Assembly (NCBI GenBank): GCA_028287235.1
Contig: JAQBQB010000029.1
Span: 1-64,000, forward strand
DNA from: Gemmatimonadota bacterium
GTDB lineage: Bacteria; Gemmatimonadota; Gemmatimonadetes; Gemmatimonadales; Gemmatimonadaceae
Direction: 5' to 3'
DNA: 64,000 nucleotides
Numbering within the stretch: the first letter of the stretch is position 1; each line of letters begins with the position of its first letter. Under the pieces are notes generated by a model. The model saw only the letters and a list, made by a program, of their open reading frames with translations, searched no databases and had not been told where the DNA came from. Shown here one piece after another: positions 53,824 through 64,000 of this stretch. Made by a program: the position numbers and the translations under genes.

Positions 53824-54821
53824 GCAGTGGAAAATAGACCGAGTTCCTCGATCTCGCGCATGATGGTGTCGGAGGTGATTCCGGCCGGCGTGGGACGGTG
53901 GATGACGATCGACGGACCGGCCCCCTGCGGGAACGTGCGGTCCGGTTGGCCTGGGGCGAATACGCCTATCACGGGCACGCCGAAGGCTGCCGCGATGTGG
54001 AGCGGGCCGGAGTCGTGCCCCACGAACAGCGCGGCCAGCGAGAGCGCGGCCGCGGTGGCCGTGAGCGAGCCGTCTCCGATCTGGTCGACGTAGTAGCCGG
54101 AGGGATGGGCGTACGAGCCGCGGAGTTCCCGAAGCTCGGACGGCGTACCGACCCACAGCACATCCAAGCCGTGACTTTGGAGCTCGAAGGCGATCTGCGT
54201 CCATTCGGCGAGCGGCACGCATCGGTTTCGCCGGCTGGCGAACGCGTGCAGGGCCGCGAAGCGAGGCGGAAGCTGGTCGATCACTTCCGGCAGCGCGGTG
54301 CCGAGCCGCGCGACATCGAGCGCGTAGCAGGGGTCGACGGACTGGATGCCAAGCGGCGTGAGCAACCGAGCCTGCTCGCTCACGACGGGTTTGTGAGGAT
54401 CTTCAGGCGGCAGGGTGTGCGTGAGAAAGTGCGCGTTGTGATTGCGCGCCGGACCAATGCGCACGGGAATGCGCGTCGTCGCCACGGCGGCGGCGGTGCG
54501 CCATGGGGCTTCGCTCAGCACGGCGAGGTCGTAGCGATTTGCCCTGACCTGGCGCGCACTGCGAAGGAACGCGCGCGTCGACGGCGGGTCGATGTGGCGC
54601 TGCACGGCCCAAAATGGATCGGCGGCGATGACGGTGGTGACGTGCGGAATGAGCGCGGCGACGGGCGCGGTGTAGGCCCTGCACCAGACGTCGATCGTCG
54701 CATTGGGGAACGCCTCGCGCAGCGCCGGCGTGAGGGCCGACGTGAACACCAAGTCACCGAGATTGTCGAGCGCGACGAGAAGAATGCGCTCGGGCGGCGT
54801 GTCGAAGTCGATCACGGGCAT
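53820..54821 (-). CDS. Glycosyltransferase family 9 (heptosyltransferase-like), copy 2
   Basis: 333 residues from ATG 54821 (MPVIDFDTPPERILLVALDN). Family signals are LGDLVFTSALTPALREAFPN, RIGPARNHNAHFLTHTLPPE and LFVGHDSGPLHIAAAFGVPV, then IGVFAPGQPDRTFP. It is only distantly similar to its neighbour, so the two likely add different residues. It is divergent from the GT4 gene across 65 bp, where both promoters should lie. The upstream frame to 55148 is antisense to GT4 and ignored. Confidence 0.9.
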   Translation of the reverse strand: MPVIDFDTPPERILLVALDNLGDLVFTSALTPALREAFPNATIDVWCRAYTAPVAALIPHVTTVIAADPFWAVQRHIDPPSTRAFLRSARQVRANRYDLAVLSEAPWRTAAAVATTRIPVRIGPARNHNAHFLTHTLPPEDPHKPVVSEQARLLTPLGIQSVDPCYALDVARLGTALPEVIDQLPPRFAALHAFASRRNRCVPLAEWTQIAFELQSHGLDVLWVGTPSELRELRGSYAHPSGYYVDQIGDGSLTATAAALSLAALFVGHDSGPLHIAAAFGVPVIGVFAPGQPDRTFPQGAGPSIVIHRPTPAGITSDTIMREIEELGLFSTA

Positions 54822-54886
54822 CGGTCTGCGCGGCAATCGGCGGCCGAGGCTTGCGGCGCGCGAGGTGACAGCGGAAGTTGCGCGCC

Positions 54887-55972
54887 GTGAGCCTTCGAGT
54901 GTTGCACGTCGATACGGAGCGCGGCTGGCGCGGCGGCGAGCGCCAGGCGCTTTGGCTGGCGCAGGAGCTGGCGCGGCGCGGTCATGGGTCCATCGTGGCG
55001 GCGCGCGGCGGCGAGCCGTTGGAGGCGCGGGCTCGCGCGGCCGGCCTCGAGACGGTTGCGTGTGGACCGGCCAACGAGCTCGATCCGCTTGCGGCCTGGC
55101 GGTTGCGCCGCGTGATCCGCGCGGAGCGCATCGACGTCGTGCACGCACACACCGCGCATGCCGTGGCCGTTGGCGGGCTCGCGACGTTCGGCAGCGGCGT
55201 GCCGCTGGTCGTGTCGCGCCGCGTGGACTTTCCGTTGCGGCGCAACGCCGGCACTCGTGTGAAGTACTCGCGCGCCGCGGTGCTCGTCGCCGTTTCGCGC
55301 GCCGTTGCGCGAATACTGGAGCAGAGCGGCATTGGCCCCGATCGCATTCGGGTCGTGCCGGACGGCGTCGACATCCGCCGCACGGTCGCGCCGGCGAGCG
55401 CGGACGTGCTCGCGTCGCTTGGCATCGCGCGTGGAGCGCCGCTGGTGGTGCAGGTCGCGCAGCTGGTCGGTCATAAGGATCCGCTCAACTTCGTGCGCGC
55501 CATTGCGGTCACTCGCGAGCGTGCGCCGGCGGTGCAGGCCTTGATGGTCGGCGACGGACCACTGCGCGCCGACGTCGAGCGAGAGATCGAGTCGCTCGGG
55601 CTCGACGGCGTCGTCCACCTCGCCGGATATCGAACCGACGCCGATTCGCTGCTGCGGGCGGCGAGCGTCGCGACGCTCAGCTCGAGCGAGGAAGGGATGG
55701 GATCGGTGCTGCTCGATTCGCTCGCCTTCGCGCTGCCCGTTGCCGCGACGCGCGCGGGCGGCATTCCGGAGGTGATCGTCGACGGTACGTCGGGACTGCT
55801 CGTGCCGGTGAGCGATCCGCGCGCGCTCGGCGACGCGATCGCGAGACTCGTGCTCGACGACGCGCTCCGCGAGCGCCTGAGTGCCAACGCGCGAGTCCGT
55901 GCCGCTGAATTCTCTGTCGAGCGCATGACCGACCGAACGATCGAAGTCTATGAAGAGGTGCTGAACCGCTAG
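54887..55972 (+). CDS. Glycosyltransferase family 4 (GT-B)
   Basis: 361 residues from GTG 54887, with GGAAG about 10 nt upstream; TTG 54878 is a near alternative. The acceptor half has LHVDTERGWRGGERQALWLA then QELARRGHGS and DVVHAHTAHAVAVGGLA. The donor half has RVVPDGVDIRR, ALMVGDGPLRADVEREI, LLRAASVATLSSSEEGMGSV with the E-x7-E pair, and AGGIPEVIVDGTSGLLVP. It transfers an activated sugar with retention. The end is shared with the converging kinase gene within CTAG, which holds a TAG stop on both strands. Confidence 0.9.
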   Translation: MSLRVLHVDTERGWRGGERQALWLAQELARRGHGSIVAARGGEPLEARARAAGLETVACGPANELDPLAAWRLRRVIRAERIDVVHAHTAHAVAVGGLATFGSGVPLVVSRRVDFPLRRNAGTRVKYSRAAVLVAVSRAVARILEQSGIGPDRIRVVPDGVDIRRTVAPASADVLASLGIARGAPLVVQVAQLVGHKDPLNFVRAIAVTRERAPAVQALMVGDGPLRADVEREIESLGLDGVVHLAGYRTDADSLLRAASVATLSSSEEGMGSVLLDSLAFALPVAATRAGGIPEVIVDGTSGLLVPVSDPRALGDAIARLVLDDALRERLSANARVRAAEFSVERMTDRTIEVYEEVLNR

Positions 55973-56732
55973 AGACGTCGCCCGCGGACGAGCGCCGCGA
56001 ACTCCGCCAGCTCGGGCTCCGTGACCCGCGCGCCGTGCTGCTGCTGCCACTTTCGCGCCGAACGAAGCAAACGCGCAAGATTCTGCTCGAGCACGTCGAC
56101 GCTGCCGGTGGGGAATGTGACACGGTCGACGTCGAGCACCATGACGCGCGGCGTCAAGTCTTCTATGCCGAGCAGGACATTCTTGACGTTGAGGTCACGA
56201 TGTCGGGCTCCCATGTTACTGAGCGCGGTCACGAGCTGCGCCGTGCCGGCCAGCGCGCGGATTCGCTCGGCGGCATCGGGCGACTGAAGCGGAGTGGAGA
56301 GGTCGACGGCGTTGGCGACTTCGCGAGTCATCACATCGGCGCGGAGCAGCCCCGCCGGCGCGTCGTACAGCACGTACCCGAGCATCTGCGGCGTGGGCAC
56401 ACCGTGGTGCCTGAGCCGTTCGGAAATGTTCAGCTCGCGCGGCGCGCGCGTCGGCGGCAGAAAGAGATCGCCGCGGATCTGCCCGAGCAGACCGCCGTGC
56501 CTGTTGCGCCGAACGACCACGCGCTCATTGGTGTGCGGCAGCGAGAGCGCGTAGACGACGCCGCGTCCGGTGAGCGGCCGCGCGTCGGGTTGGCGCGCGG
56601 CGAACTCATACAGCGTGTCGGCACGGAGGATGTCGCGCAGCGCGTCGGCGACGGAAACGACGCAGGTGACCTCCGAGCGGCTCACCCGGAATCGAACGAA
56701 TCCGGGCGGCGGCTCGGGGGAAGGCGGGCGCA

Positions 56733-56733
<1 letters not shown>
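55969..56733 (-). CDS. Kdo/LPS kinase-like protein (KdkA-type)
   Basis: 254 residues from ATG 56733 (MRPPSPEPPPGFVRF), sharing one base with the upstream stop. A small protein-kinase-like fold is visible: VVVRRNRHGGLLGQIRGDLF with the ATP Lys/Arg region, ELNISERLRHHGVPTPQMLG, MTREVANAVDLST, and the catalytic loop GARHRDLNVKNVLLG with Asp and Asn. The metal site reads MVLDVDRVTF, where DxD replaces DFG, as in Kdo kinases. Family members phosphorylate Kdo or heptose of LPS. The neighbouring glycosyltransferases support this. Confidence 0.8.
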
Positions 56734-58328
<1,595 letters not shown>

Positions 58329-58344
58329 GGCGAAATAATAGCGG

Positions 58345-59889
58345 CTACCGTTTTGCCGGTCGAATCTGGCCGATCGCCGTCAGCAGCGCGCGCGCCTTGT
58401 TCTGATGCTCGAGAAACTCGCGCTCCGGCACGGAATCGTAGACCACACCCGCCGCCGACTGTATCGACGCGACGCCGTTGGCGATCACGCAGGTGCGGAT
58501 CGTGATGGCGAGGTCCATGCGCCTCACGCCCGCGCTGATGTAGCCCACCGCACCACCGTACGGGCCGCGGCGCTCGGGCTCCATTTCGTCGATGATCTCC
58601 ATGGCGCGGACCTTCGGCGCGCCGGTGAGCGTACCGGCCGGGAAGCCGGCGCGAAACGCGTCCATCGCCGTGAGGTCGTCGCGCAGCTCGCCGTCGACCT
58701 GGCTCACGAGGTGAAGCACGTGCGAGTAGCGCTCCACGACCATCAACTCGCTCACGCGCACGGAGCCGTACTTGGCGACGCGGCCCACGTCGTTGCGTCC
58801 GAGGTCGACGAGCATGAGGTGCTCCGCGCGCTCCTTCTCGTCGGCGATGAGCTCGGCGGTCATCGCCGCGTCGTCGGCTTCGGTGCGGCCGCGGCGACGC
58901 GTGCCGGCGATCGGACGCAACGTCACCGTGCCTTGCGCACTCACGCGCACGAGAAGCTCGGGCGAGCTCCCGACGATCTCGACGCCGTCGAGGACGAGAT
59001 GATACATGTAGGGCGACGGGTTGATCACCCGCAGGGCGCGATACAGGTCGGTCGACGAGAAATCGAACGGCACGTCGATCCGGCGGGCGATCTGCACCTG
59101 AAACGCGTCCCCGGCAATGATGTATTCGCGCACGCGCTCCACGTCGACGAGAAACTTCGCTTTGTCGTAGCGCGACTCGCCTTCGGCGGGTGCGGCCTTG
59201 GTATCGAGCTCCAGGGGCGCGAGCACGGACGGCCCGCGCAAGCGCGCGACGGTCGCGTCGATCGTCCGCAGGGCGGCGTCGTAGGCGGTTTGGAGCTCCG
59301 CATCGGATGCCGAGTCGCTCACGCGTGCCGTGGCCACGACGCGCGCCTGCGAGCGCAGGTTGTCGAAGATGACGAGCGCGTCGGTGAAGACGAACAGCGC
59401 GTCGGGCACATCGACGCCGCGGGCCGGCGGGGCGGGGAGCCGCTCGATGATGCGGGCCACGTCGTAGCCAAAGTAGCCGACGGCCCCGCTCCAGAATTCG
59501 CCGATCTCCGGGACTTCAACGGGCTCGCAGTCGCGCAGCAATGCTTCGAGGTCGACGAGGGGATCGTCGGGGCGCCGGTCGTTGTGCCAGCCGCGGTCGG
59601 CCGTCCAGTCCTGCACCGTGCCGTCCACGAGCTTCCAGGCGGCACGCGGCGCGGTTCCCATGAACGTATACCGCGCCCACGTCTCGCCTCCGGCAGGCGC
59701 GGACTCGAGCAGGAAGGCGAACGGACCGTTTCGCAGCTTGGCGAACGCGGCCACAGGAGTTTCGGCATCGAGCAGGACGTCGCGCCACACGGGAACAAGG
59801 CGTGGGGCGTGGACCGTGGGGCGTGGACCGTGTGAGGCGGGCCGTGGGGCATGGCTCCGCGCGCGGGCGCGGAAATCTTCAACACTCAT
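58345..59889 (-). CDS. trpE: Anthranilate synthase component I
   Basis: 514 residues from ATG 59889. The tryptophan feedback site is FAFLLESAPAG with LLES at 60-63. The chorismate site has GDAFQVQIARRIDVPF, INPSPYMYHLVLDGVEIVGS, SPELLVRV, RPIAGTRRRGRTEADD, MLVDLGRNDVGRVA and FPAGTLTGAPKVRAMEIIDE. It makes anthranilate from chorismate with a TrpG partner not seen in this window. LLES favours TrpE over PabB. Residues about 12-31 (SHAPRPASHGPRPTVHAPR) are encoded by repeat family C and are unlike TrpE. The huge open frame to 61845 is antisense to the next gene and not coding. Confidence 0.92.
   Translation of the reverse strand: MSVEDFRARARSHAPRPASHGPRPTVHAPRLVPVWRDVLLDAETPVAAFAKLRNGPFAFLLESAPAGGETWARYTFMGTAPRAAWKLVDGTVQDWTADRGWHNDRRPDDPLVDLEALLRDCEPVEVPEIGEFWSGAVGYFGYDVARIIERLPAPPARGVDVPDALFVFTDALVIFDNLRSQARVVATARVSDSASDAELQTAYDAALRTIDATVARLRGPSVLAPLELDTKAAPAEGESRYDKAKFLVDVERVREYIIAGDAFQVQIARRIDVPFDFSSTDLYRALRVINPSPYMYHLVLDGVEIVGSSPELLVRVSAQGTVTLRPIAGTRRRGRTEADDAAMTAELIADEKERAEHLMLVDLGRNDVGRVAKYGSVRVSELMVVERYSHVLHLVSQVDGELRDDLTAMDAFRAGFPAGTLTGAPKVRAMEIIDEMEPERRGPYGGAVGYISAGVRRMDLAITIRTCVIANGVASIQSAAGVVYDSVPEREFLEHQNKARALLTAIGQIRPAKR
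59795..59850. repeat. GTGGGGCGTGGACC tandem repeat (family C) inside the trpE 5' end
   Basis: On the plus strand CGTGGGGCGTGGAC is repeated in tandem, then GCCGTGGGGCATGG. On the minus strand it encodes His-Ala-Pro-Arg/His-Gly-Pro-Arg repeats near the TrpE N-terminus. The 16-mer at 59795-59810 (minus strand) is identical to 34652-34667 in the menG-mqnL spacer. Confidence 0.75.
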
Positions 59890-59934
59890 CGAGCGGGTTG
59901 CTCCGGTCGGGACAGCCCGCGATATTCGCCAATC

Positions 59935-62028
59935 ATGCGTCGATTCCTCGCGGCGGGCCGCGCCGCGTGCTGGTTGTTCGTTTTCGCGATTTCTGCGCGC
60001 GGGGCCGGCGCACAAAAGTGGAACGACTCGCTCAGCCTCGATCTCGTCAATCGGGCCACCGCGCGCCGAGTACGACAGCTCGCCGACACGGAGCTCACCG
60101 ACTACCAAGCCACCGCGCACGGGTACGTCACCTTTCTGGCGCAGCTTGGCGAGGGACTCCGCACGCCGCCCAAGATCATCAAGGCGGACGAGCTCCAGCT
60201 GGAAGTCTACTGGCACGCTCCCAACCTGAGCAAGCAGCGAATCGTGGGGCGGCGCGACACGCTCCTGTTGCCGACTGACATCGCGTATCACGCCGATCAC
60301 CTGGGGATCGTCCAGAACAATTTTCCCAGCGTGATTCGGATCGGCGACGGCGACGAAGTGCGCGACGTGCCGCATCCGCTGTCGCCCGCCGGGTTGCTCG
60401 ACTACGACTTCGCGCTCACCGACAGCTTCGCGATCGGCTCCGGTCCGCAGCGCATTCGCGTACACGAGATCAAGGTGCGTCCCAAGGACGACCGGCAGCC
60501 GCGCGTGGTGGGCGCGGTCTACGTCGACGCGTCGGGAGGGGAGGTGGTGCGCATGAATCTGAGCTTCACGCGCGCCGCCTTCGTCGACCAGGCGCTCGAG
60601 GAGCTGTCGATCATCCTGGAGAACCGCCTCGTGGGCGGGAAGTTCTGGCTTCCCAATCGCCAGCTGATCGAGATCAAGCGGTCGGGCACGTGGATGGATT
60701 TTCCCGCGCGCGGCATCATTCGCGGCCGGTGGGAGATCGGCGACTACCGCTTCAATCTCAAGTTGCCGATGACGGTGTACACCGGTCCCGAGATCGTCCA
60801 AGTCTCGCCGCAGCAGCTCAAGGCATATCCGTGGACCGGACGCGTTCTGGATTCGCTTCCCCCCGACGTGCGTGCCGTCACCGAGGAGGACGTGAAGCGG
60901 GTGCAGGACGAAGCGCGTGCATTGGTGCGGGCGCAGGCGTTGGCGCGCGCGCAACACGCGACGCTGTCGGCGCGAAACGTGTCGGATCTGGTGCACGTGA
61001 ACCGGGTGGAAGGCCTCGCGCTCGGCAGCGGCGTGTCGAAGGTGCTCGGCTCCGGTGTGACCGGGACGGCGCGCGCGCGGTACGGCATCGACGACCACGA
61101 CGTGCTCGGAGCGGCATCGGTCGCCTGGCTGCATCCGTCGGGGTTCGGCGTACGGCTCTTCGGGCTGCGAGACTTCCGCGACGCCGGTGACGTGCAGGAG
61201 CGATCGTCGGCGTTGAACAGCCTCGCGGCGCAGGAGTTCGGGAGCGATTACACCGATCCGTATCTCGTGCGCGGCGGCGGTGCGGGGCTCGACTTTCCGA
61301 CGTTCCTCTCGTTCCACTGGCAGCTCGACGGGTCGGTGGAGCGGCAGGATTCGCTGGAGGTGCACGCGCATCCGGTGGTCCGGAAGTTCGCTCCCACGGT
61401 TCCGGCCATGGCAAGGCGGCTCTTCCGGTTGTCGCTCGGTGCGGATCGGCCGCCCTCGCTCTGGCTGTTCGGCACCGAGCTCGCGATGCGCGGGGAGCTT
61501 CGCGGCACGTGGGATCTGCGGCCGACGATCGTTCCGGGCGGCACGAGCACGGCGCGGACCTTCCGCGGTGCGGTGAGCGCGGAGCTCGAGCGCCCGTACG
61601 GGTCGAATCGGCTGGTGTCGCGCACCACGGCGGCCGGCCTCTCGACGCTTGGCTTCGAGCCGAGGCAGGAGCTGGTCTACCTCGGCGGTCCGATCAGCGC
61701 GCCGGGCTATGATTATCATTCTCTCATAGCGCGCGCCGCGGTGAGCCAGCATCTGGAGTGGCAGTTCCCGGTACCGTTCCCCGCGTTCTCGCTCGGACGC
61801 TTCGGGCGGGTGCCGGCCACGGCGTCGCTCGCGCCGTTCGTGCACGCGGCGTTCGTCTCACGGCCGACGAGCGGCGCGGGCGCGAGCGACGGCGTCTATC
61901 CGGCGGTCGGAACCGGATTCCTCACCCCCTTCAATCTCCTGCGCTTCGACGTGGCGCGGGGAGTCGGTCGCGGCGGGCGGTGGACGTTTGCCGTGGACGT
62001 GTCGCGGGAGTTCTGGAGCATCTTTTGA
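59935..62028 (+). CDS. Large outer-membrane beta-barrel protein with N-terminal periplasmic domain
   Basis: 697 residues from ATG 59935 (MRRFLAAGRAACWLFVFAIS), a signal peptide cleaved near AGA-QK. Residues about 40-330 are a periplasmic domain (YQATAHGYVTFLAQLGEGLR; LENRLVGGKFWLPNRQLIEI) reminiscent of DUF5686-type proteins. The rest is strand-rich with a BamA/TamA-like YLGGPISAPGYDYHSL turn, and it ends VSREFWSIF with the C-terminal Phe that marks outer-membrane barrels. Substrate or secretion role unknown. It is divergent from trpE across 45 bp. No known enzyme motif. Confidence 0.75.
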   Translation: MRRFLAAGRAACWLFVFAISARGAGAQKWNDSLSLDLVNRATARRVRQLADTELTDYQATAHGYVTFLAQLGEGLRTPPKIIKADELQLEVYWHAPNLSKQRIVGRRDTLLLPTDIAYHADHLGIVQNNFPSVIRIGDGDEVRDVPHPLSPAGLLDYDFALTDSFAIGSGPQRIRVHEIKVRPKDDRQPRVVGAVYVDASGGEVVRMNLSFTRAAFVDQALEELSIILENRLVGGKFWLPNRQLIEIKRSGTWMDFPARGIIRGRWEIGDYRFNLKLPMTVYTGPEIVQVSPQQLKAYPWTGRVLDSLPPDVRAVTEEDVKRVQDEARALVRAQALARAQHATLSARNVSDLVHVNRVEGLALGSGVSKVLGSGVTGTARARYGIDDHDVLGAASVAWLHPSGFGVRLFGLRDFRDAGDVQERSSALNSLAAQEFGSDYTDPYLVRGGGAGLDFPTFLSFHWQLDGSVERQDSLEVHAHPVVRKFAPTVPAMARRLFRLSLGADRPPSLWLFGTELAMRGELRGTWDLRPTIVPGGTSTARTFRGAVSAELERPYGSNRLVSRTTAAGLSTLGFEPRQELVYLGGPISAPGYDYHSLIARAAVSQHLEWQFPVPFPAFSLGRFGRVPATASLAPFVHAAFVSRPTSGAGASDGVYPAVGTGFLTPFNLLRFDVARGVGRGGRWTFAVDVSREFWSIF

Positions 62029-62119
62029 ACTGGCCAACGCGACGCTACAGGGAAGCATTTCGCACCGGCGTGCAATAGCGCAGTGATGCAGGTCGCGCGA
62101 TCGGGCGCAACTTGCCGGC

Positions 62120-64000
62120 ATGGCATCCCGTGCCCCACTTCCAGTTCCAATTTCCGTCGCCGTCGACGCGCTCGCGCGGCGATACCGGCTCCCCGTTGCC
62201 GACCTCTCGCGCGCCACGGCGCAGGCCGTCGCCCTGGTGCCCGAACGCTGGGCGCGACGATTCCACATCGTGCCGCTTTCTGCGACCGAGCAAGAGCTCT
62301 TGATCGCGACGGCTGATCCGCTCGATGTGGACTGCGAGCGAACGCTCGGCTTCGCGACGGGCCGTCACGTCAAGCTGGCGATCGCCGACAGCGAGGAGAT
62401 CGCGCGGCGGATCGAAGAAGTCTATCGCGGCGACACCGGCCCGCGCGAGCACGACGCGCTGCTCGAGGTCCAGCATCTCGACGACGACGAAGAGGGCGCG
62501 CCGCCGTCGCCCCTCGAGGAAACCGGCTCGTCGATCACGATGCTCGTCGACGAGCTGCTCGCGGCGGGGATCGCACTGCGGGCGAGCGACATTCACATCG
62601 AGCCGGAGGAGCAGGGGATCGCGGTTCGGCACCGAATCGATGGCATGCTCGCGTTGGCCCGCACGCTTCCCCGCGCCGTGGGGCCGGCGCTCGTGTCGCG
62701 GATCAAGATCATCTCGGGCCTCGACATCGCCGACCGGCTGCGGCCACAGGACGGGCGCGCACGCGTCGCGATCAACGGCGTCGCTGTCGATCTTCGCGTC
62801 TCGACGCTGCCCGCCTCGCATGGAGAGAAGGTCGTCGTGCGCGTGCTCGATGGGCGTTCGGCCGTGCACACGCTCGACGGAATGGGATTCCACGCCGACG
62901 AGCTCGATCGGCTGGGGCGGCTCCTCGGGTCGCGCGAAGGGCTCATCCTCGTGACCGGGCCGACCGGATCCGGCAAGACGACGACGTTGTATGCCGCGCT
63001 GCGGCAGCTCAAAGAGCGCGGCGTCAACATCGTGACGGTCGAAGATCCGATCGAATATCGGCTGCCGGGAATCGTTCAGGTGCAGGTGAACGAGAAGGCG
63101 GGGCTGACATTCGCAACCGCGCTGCGGTCGATCATGCGCCAGGATCCCGACGTCGTGCTGATCGGCGAGATCCGAGACCGCGAGACCGCGGAGATCGCGA
63201 TCCAGGCGTCGCTCACGGGCCATCTCGTGCTGTCGACGCTGCACACGAACGACGCGCCAAGCGCGGTTACGCGGCTGATCGACATCGGCGTGGCGAGCTA
63301 CAAGATCGCGACGGCCGTGAAGGGCGTGCTGGCGCAGCGACTCGTGCGCCGCGCATGCACTGCGTGTGCGGCGTACACGGCGATCCGCGGAGCGGAGCAT
63401 GGCGAGTGCGCGGAGCGTGTGGACTGCGCGGAGTGCGGCGGCACGGGGTTTCACGGACGGCTCGCGCTTGTCGAGGTGCTGGTCGGCTCACCGGAGTTCG
63501 AGCGTCGCGTCGCGGCAGGCGAGTCGACGGAGCGGATCGCCGAAGCGGCGCGCGCGAACGGCATGCGATCGCTTTGGAAGTCGGGCATGGCGCACGCCGC
63601 GGCGGGCCGCACGTCGGTGGAGGAGGTGCTCCGCGTCGCGACACCGGACGACGACACGCGTGTGTCGGAGGGTGCGCCCGCCCCGGCTGCCATCACGTCG
63701 CTCGACGGCGCCGCGTTTCGTCTGCGCGACGATCTCGACGACACCCTGGCGCGCGCGTCGCGGCGGCGCCGTAACTTTCAGGACATGGCTCAGGTTCAGG
63801 TAGGCACCGTGGACGTCCTCGTCATTCGCCCGCTCCCCGACGGGTGGCGTGTTCTCGCGCTCCAACGGGCGATGGAAACACGCTGCCCCGGCTCCTGGGA
63901 GACCGTGCACGGCCACATCGACCCGGGCGAGGAGCCGGAGGACGCCGCGGTCCGGGAGACGCGCGAGGAAGCCGGCCTGACGGTCGAGCGGCTGTACAAC
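62120..64000 (+). CDS. GspE/PilB-type secretion ATPase fused in frame to a Nudix domain (C-terminus cut by window end)
   Basis: 627 codons without a stop from ATG 62120 to the last base. Residues about 10-110 are an MshEN-like N-terminal domain. The ATPase has the Walker A GPTGSGKTTTLYAAL, the Asp box VTVEDPIEYRLPG, the Walker B LIGEIRDRETAEIA and the His box TGHLVLSTLHTND. CTAC and CAEC form the zinc tetracysteine. GspE homology ends at SVEEVLRVA. After a linker of about 50 acidic residues the same frame reads VDVLVIRPLPDGWRVLALQR and the Nudix box GHIDPGEEPEDAAVRETREE. So either a genuine fusion or a lost stop. Such ATPases drive type IV pilus or type II secretion. Confidence 0.85.
   Translation, partial: MASRAPLPVPISVAVDALARRYRLPVADLSRATAQAVALVPERWARRFHIVPLSATEQELLIATADPLDVDCERTLGFATGRHVKLAIADSEEIARRIEEVYRGDTGPREHDALLEVQHLDDDEEGAPPSPLEETGSSITMLVDELLAAGIALRASDIHIEPEEQGIAVRHRIDGMLALARTLPRAVGPALVSRIKIISGLDIADRLRPQDGRARVAINGVAVDLRVSTLPASHGEKVVVRVLDGRSAVHTLDGMGFHADELDRLGRLLGSREGLILVTGPTGSGKTTTLYAALRQLKERGVNIVTVEDPIEYRLPGIVQVQVNEKAGLTFATALRSIMRQDPDVVLIGEIRDRETAEIAIQASLTGHLVLSTLHTNDAPSAVTRLIDIGVASYKIATAVKGVLAQRLVRRACTACAAYTAIRGAEHGECAERVDCAECGGTGFHGRLALVEVLVGSPEFERRVAAGESTERIAEAARANGMRSLWKSGMAHAAAGRTSVEEVLRVATPDDDTRVSEGAPAPAAITSLDGAAFRLRDDLDDTLARASRRRRNFQDMAQVQVGTVDVLVIRPLPDGWRVLALQRAMETRCPGSWETVHGHIDPGEEPEDAAVRETREEAGLTVERLYN

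Noticed and set aside
58345-61845. 1,166-codon minus-strand frame suggesting a giant TrpE fusion
   Set aside because: Only the first-to-last part from 59889 is TrpE; the rest is antisense to the outer-membrane protein and has no family resemblance.

Overview
This is a GC-rich, densely coding stretch of a bacterial chromosome with Gram-negative features: outer-membrane beta-barrel candidates, a Kdo/LPS-kinase-like gene, two family-9 glycosyltransferases and lipoproteins. It also carries menaquinone-type respiration genes (an EtfD-like ETF:menaquinone oxidoreductase and an MqnL/MqnP/MqnM-like set). Gene content and codon use fit Gemmatimonadota best. That placement is inference; no rRNA or tRNA gene was seen to confirm it. 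No phage, insertion sequence or CRISPR array was recognised.

Layout: 1-5.9 kb holds the end of a universal stress protein, CstA, an exported protein, NAD-type isocitrate dehydrogenase, a metallophosphoesterase and a SprT-like protease. 5.9-11 kb is an electron-transfer operon (glutaryl-CoA dehydrogenase-like enzyme, EtfB, EtfA, EtfD-like protein). 11-16.1 kb on the minus strand is a molybdenum-cofactor group (methyltransferase, MoeA, DacB, MobA, FdhE). 16.2-19.6 kb, also minus, holds QueD, a BON protein, a probable outer-membrane protein and GpmI. 19.8-30.3 kb on the plus strand has a tandem pair of M15-like peptidases, two small genes, GuaB, an amino-acid permease, NrnA, Mrp, a MATE exporter and a SAM hydroxide adenosyltransferase. 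30.4-33.7 kb on the minus strand has YihY, a bactofilin-like membrane protein, an anti-sigma factor and its ECF sigma factor.

33.9-38.2 kb is a late menaquinone operon (MenG, MqnL, MqnP, MqnM, then a phosphodiesterase). 38.3-44 kb, minus, holds a Cho/UvrC-like nuclease, MutM, PurD, an M48 protease and a trans-sulfuration enzyme. 44.1-52.8 kb has an HD-GYP-type response regulator, an acyl-CoA-ligase-like protein, GlmM-GlmS, a MarR-YceI pair with matching operators, a PilZ protein, Dtd and Maf. 52.8-59.9 kb is a cell-envelope glycosyltransferase/kinase cluster plus an FHA-GAF-cyclase and TrpE. The window ends with an outer-membrane protein and a GspE-type ATPase whose frame runs without a stop into a Nudix domain.

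The metabolic parts fit together. Acyl-CoA oxidation feeds electrons through EtfAB and the EtfD-like protein to menaquinone, and the MqnL/P/M and MenG set makes that quinone. GlmM and GlmS make glucosamine phosphates for the cell envelope. The most unusual non-genic signal is a set of four palindromic repeat families sitting in the spacers and running into gene ends, where they supply stop codons, one start codon, and N- or C-terminal tails.
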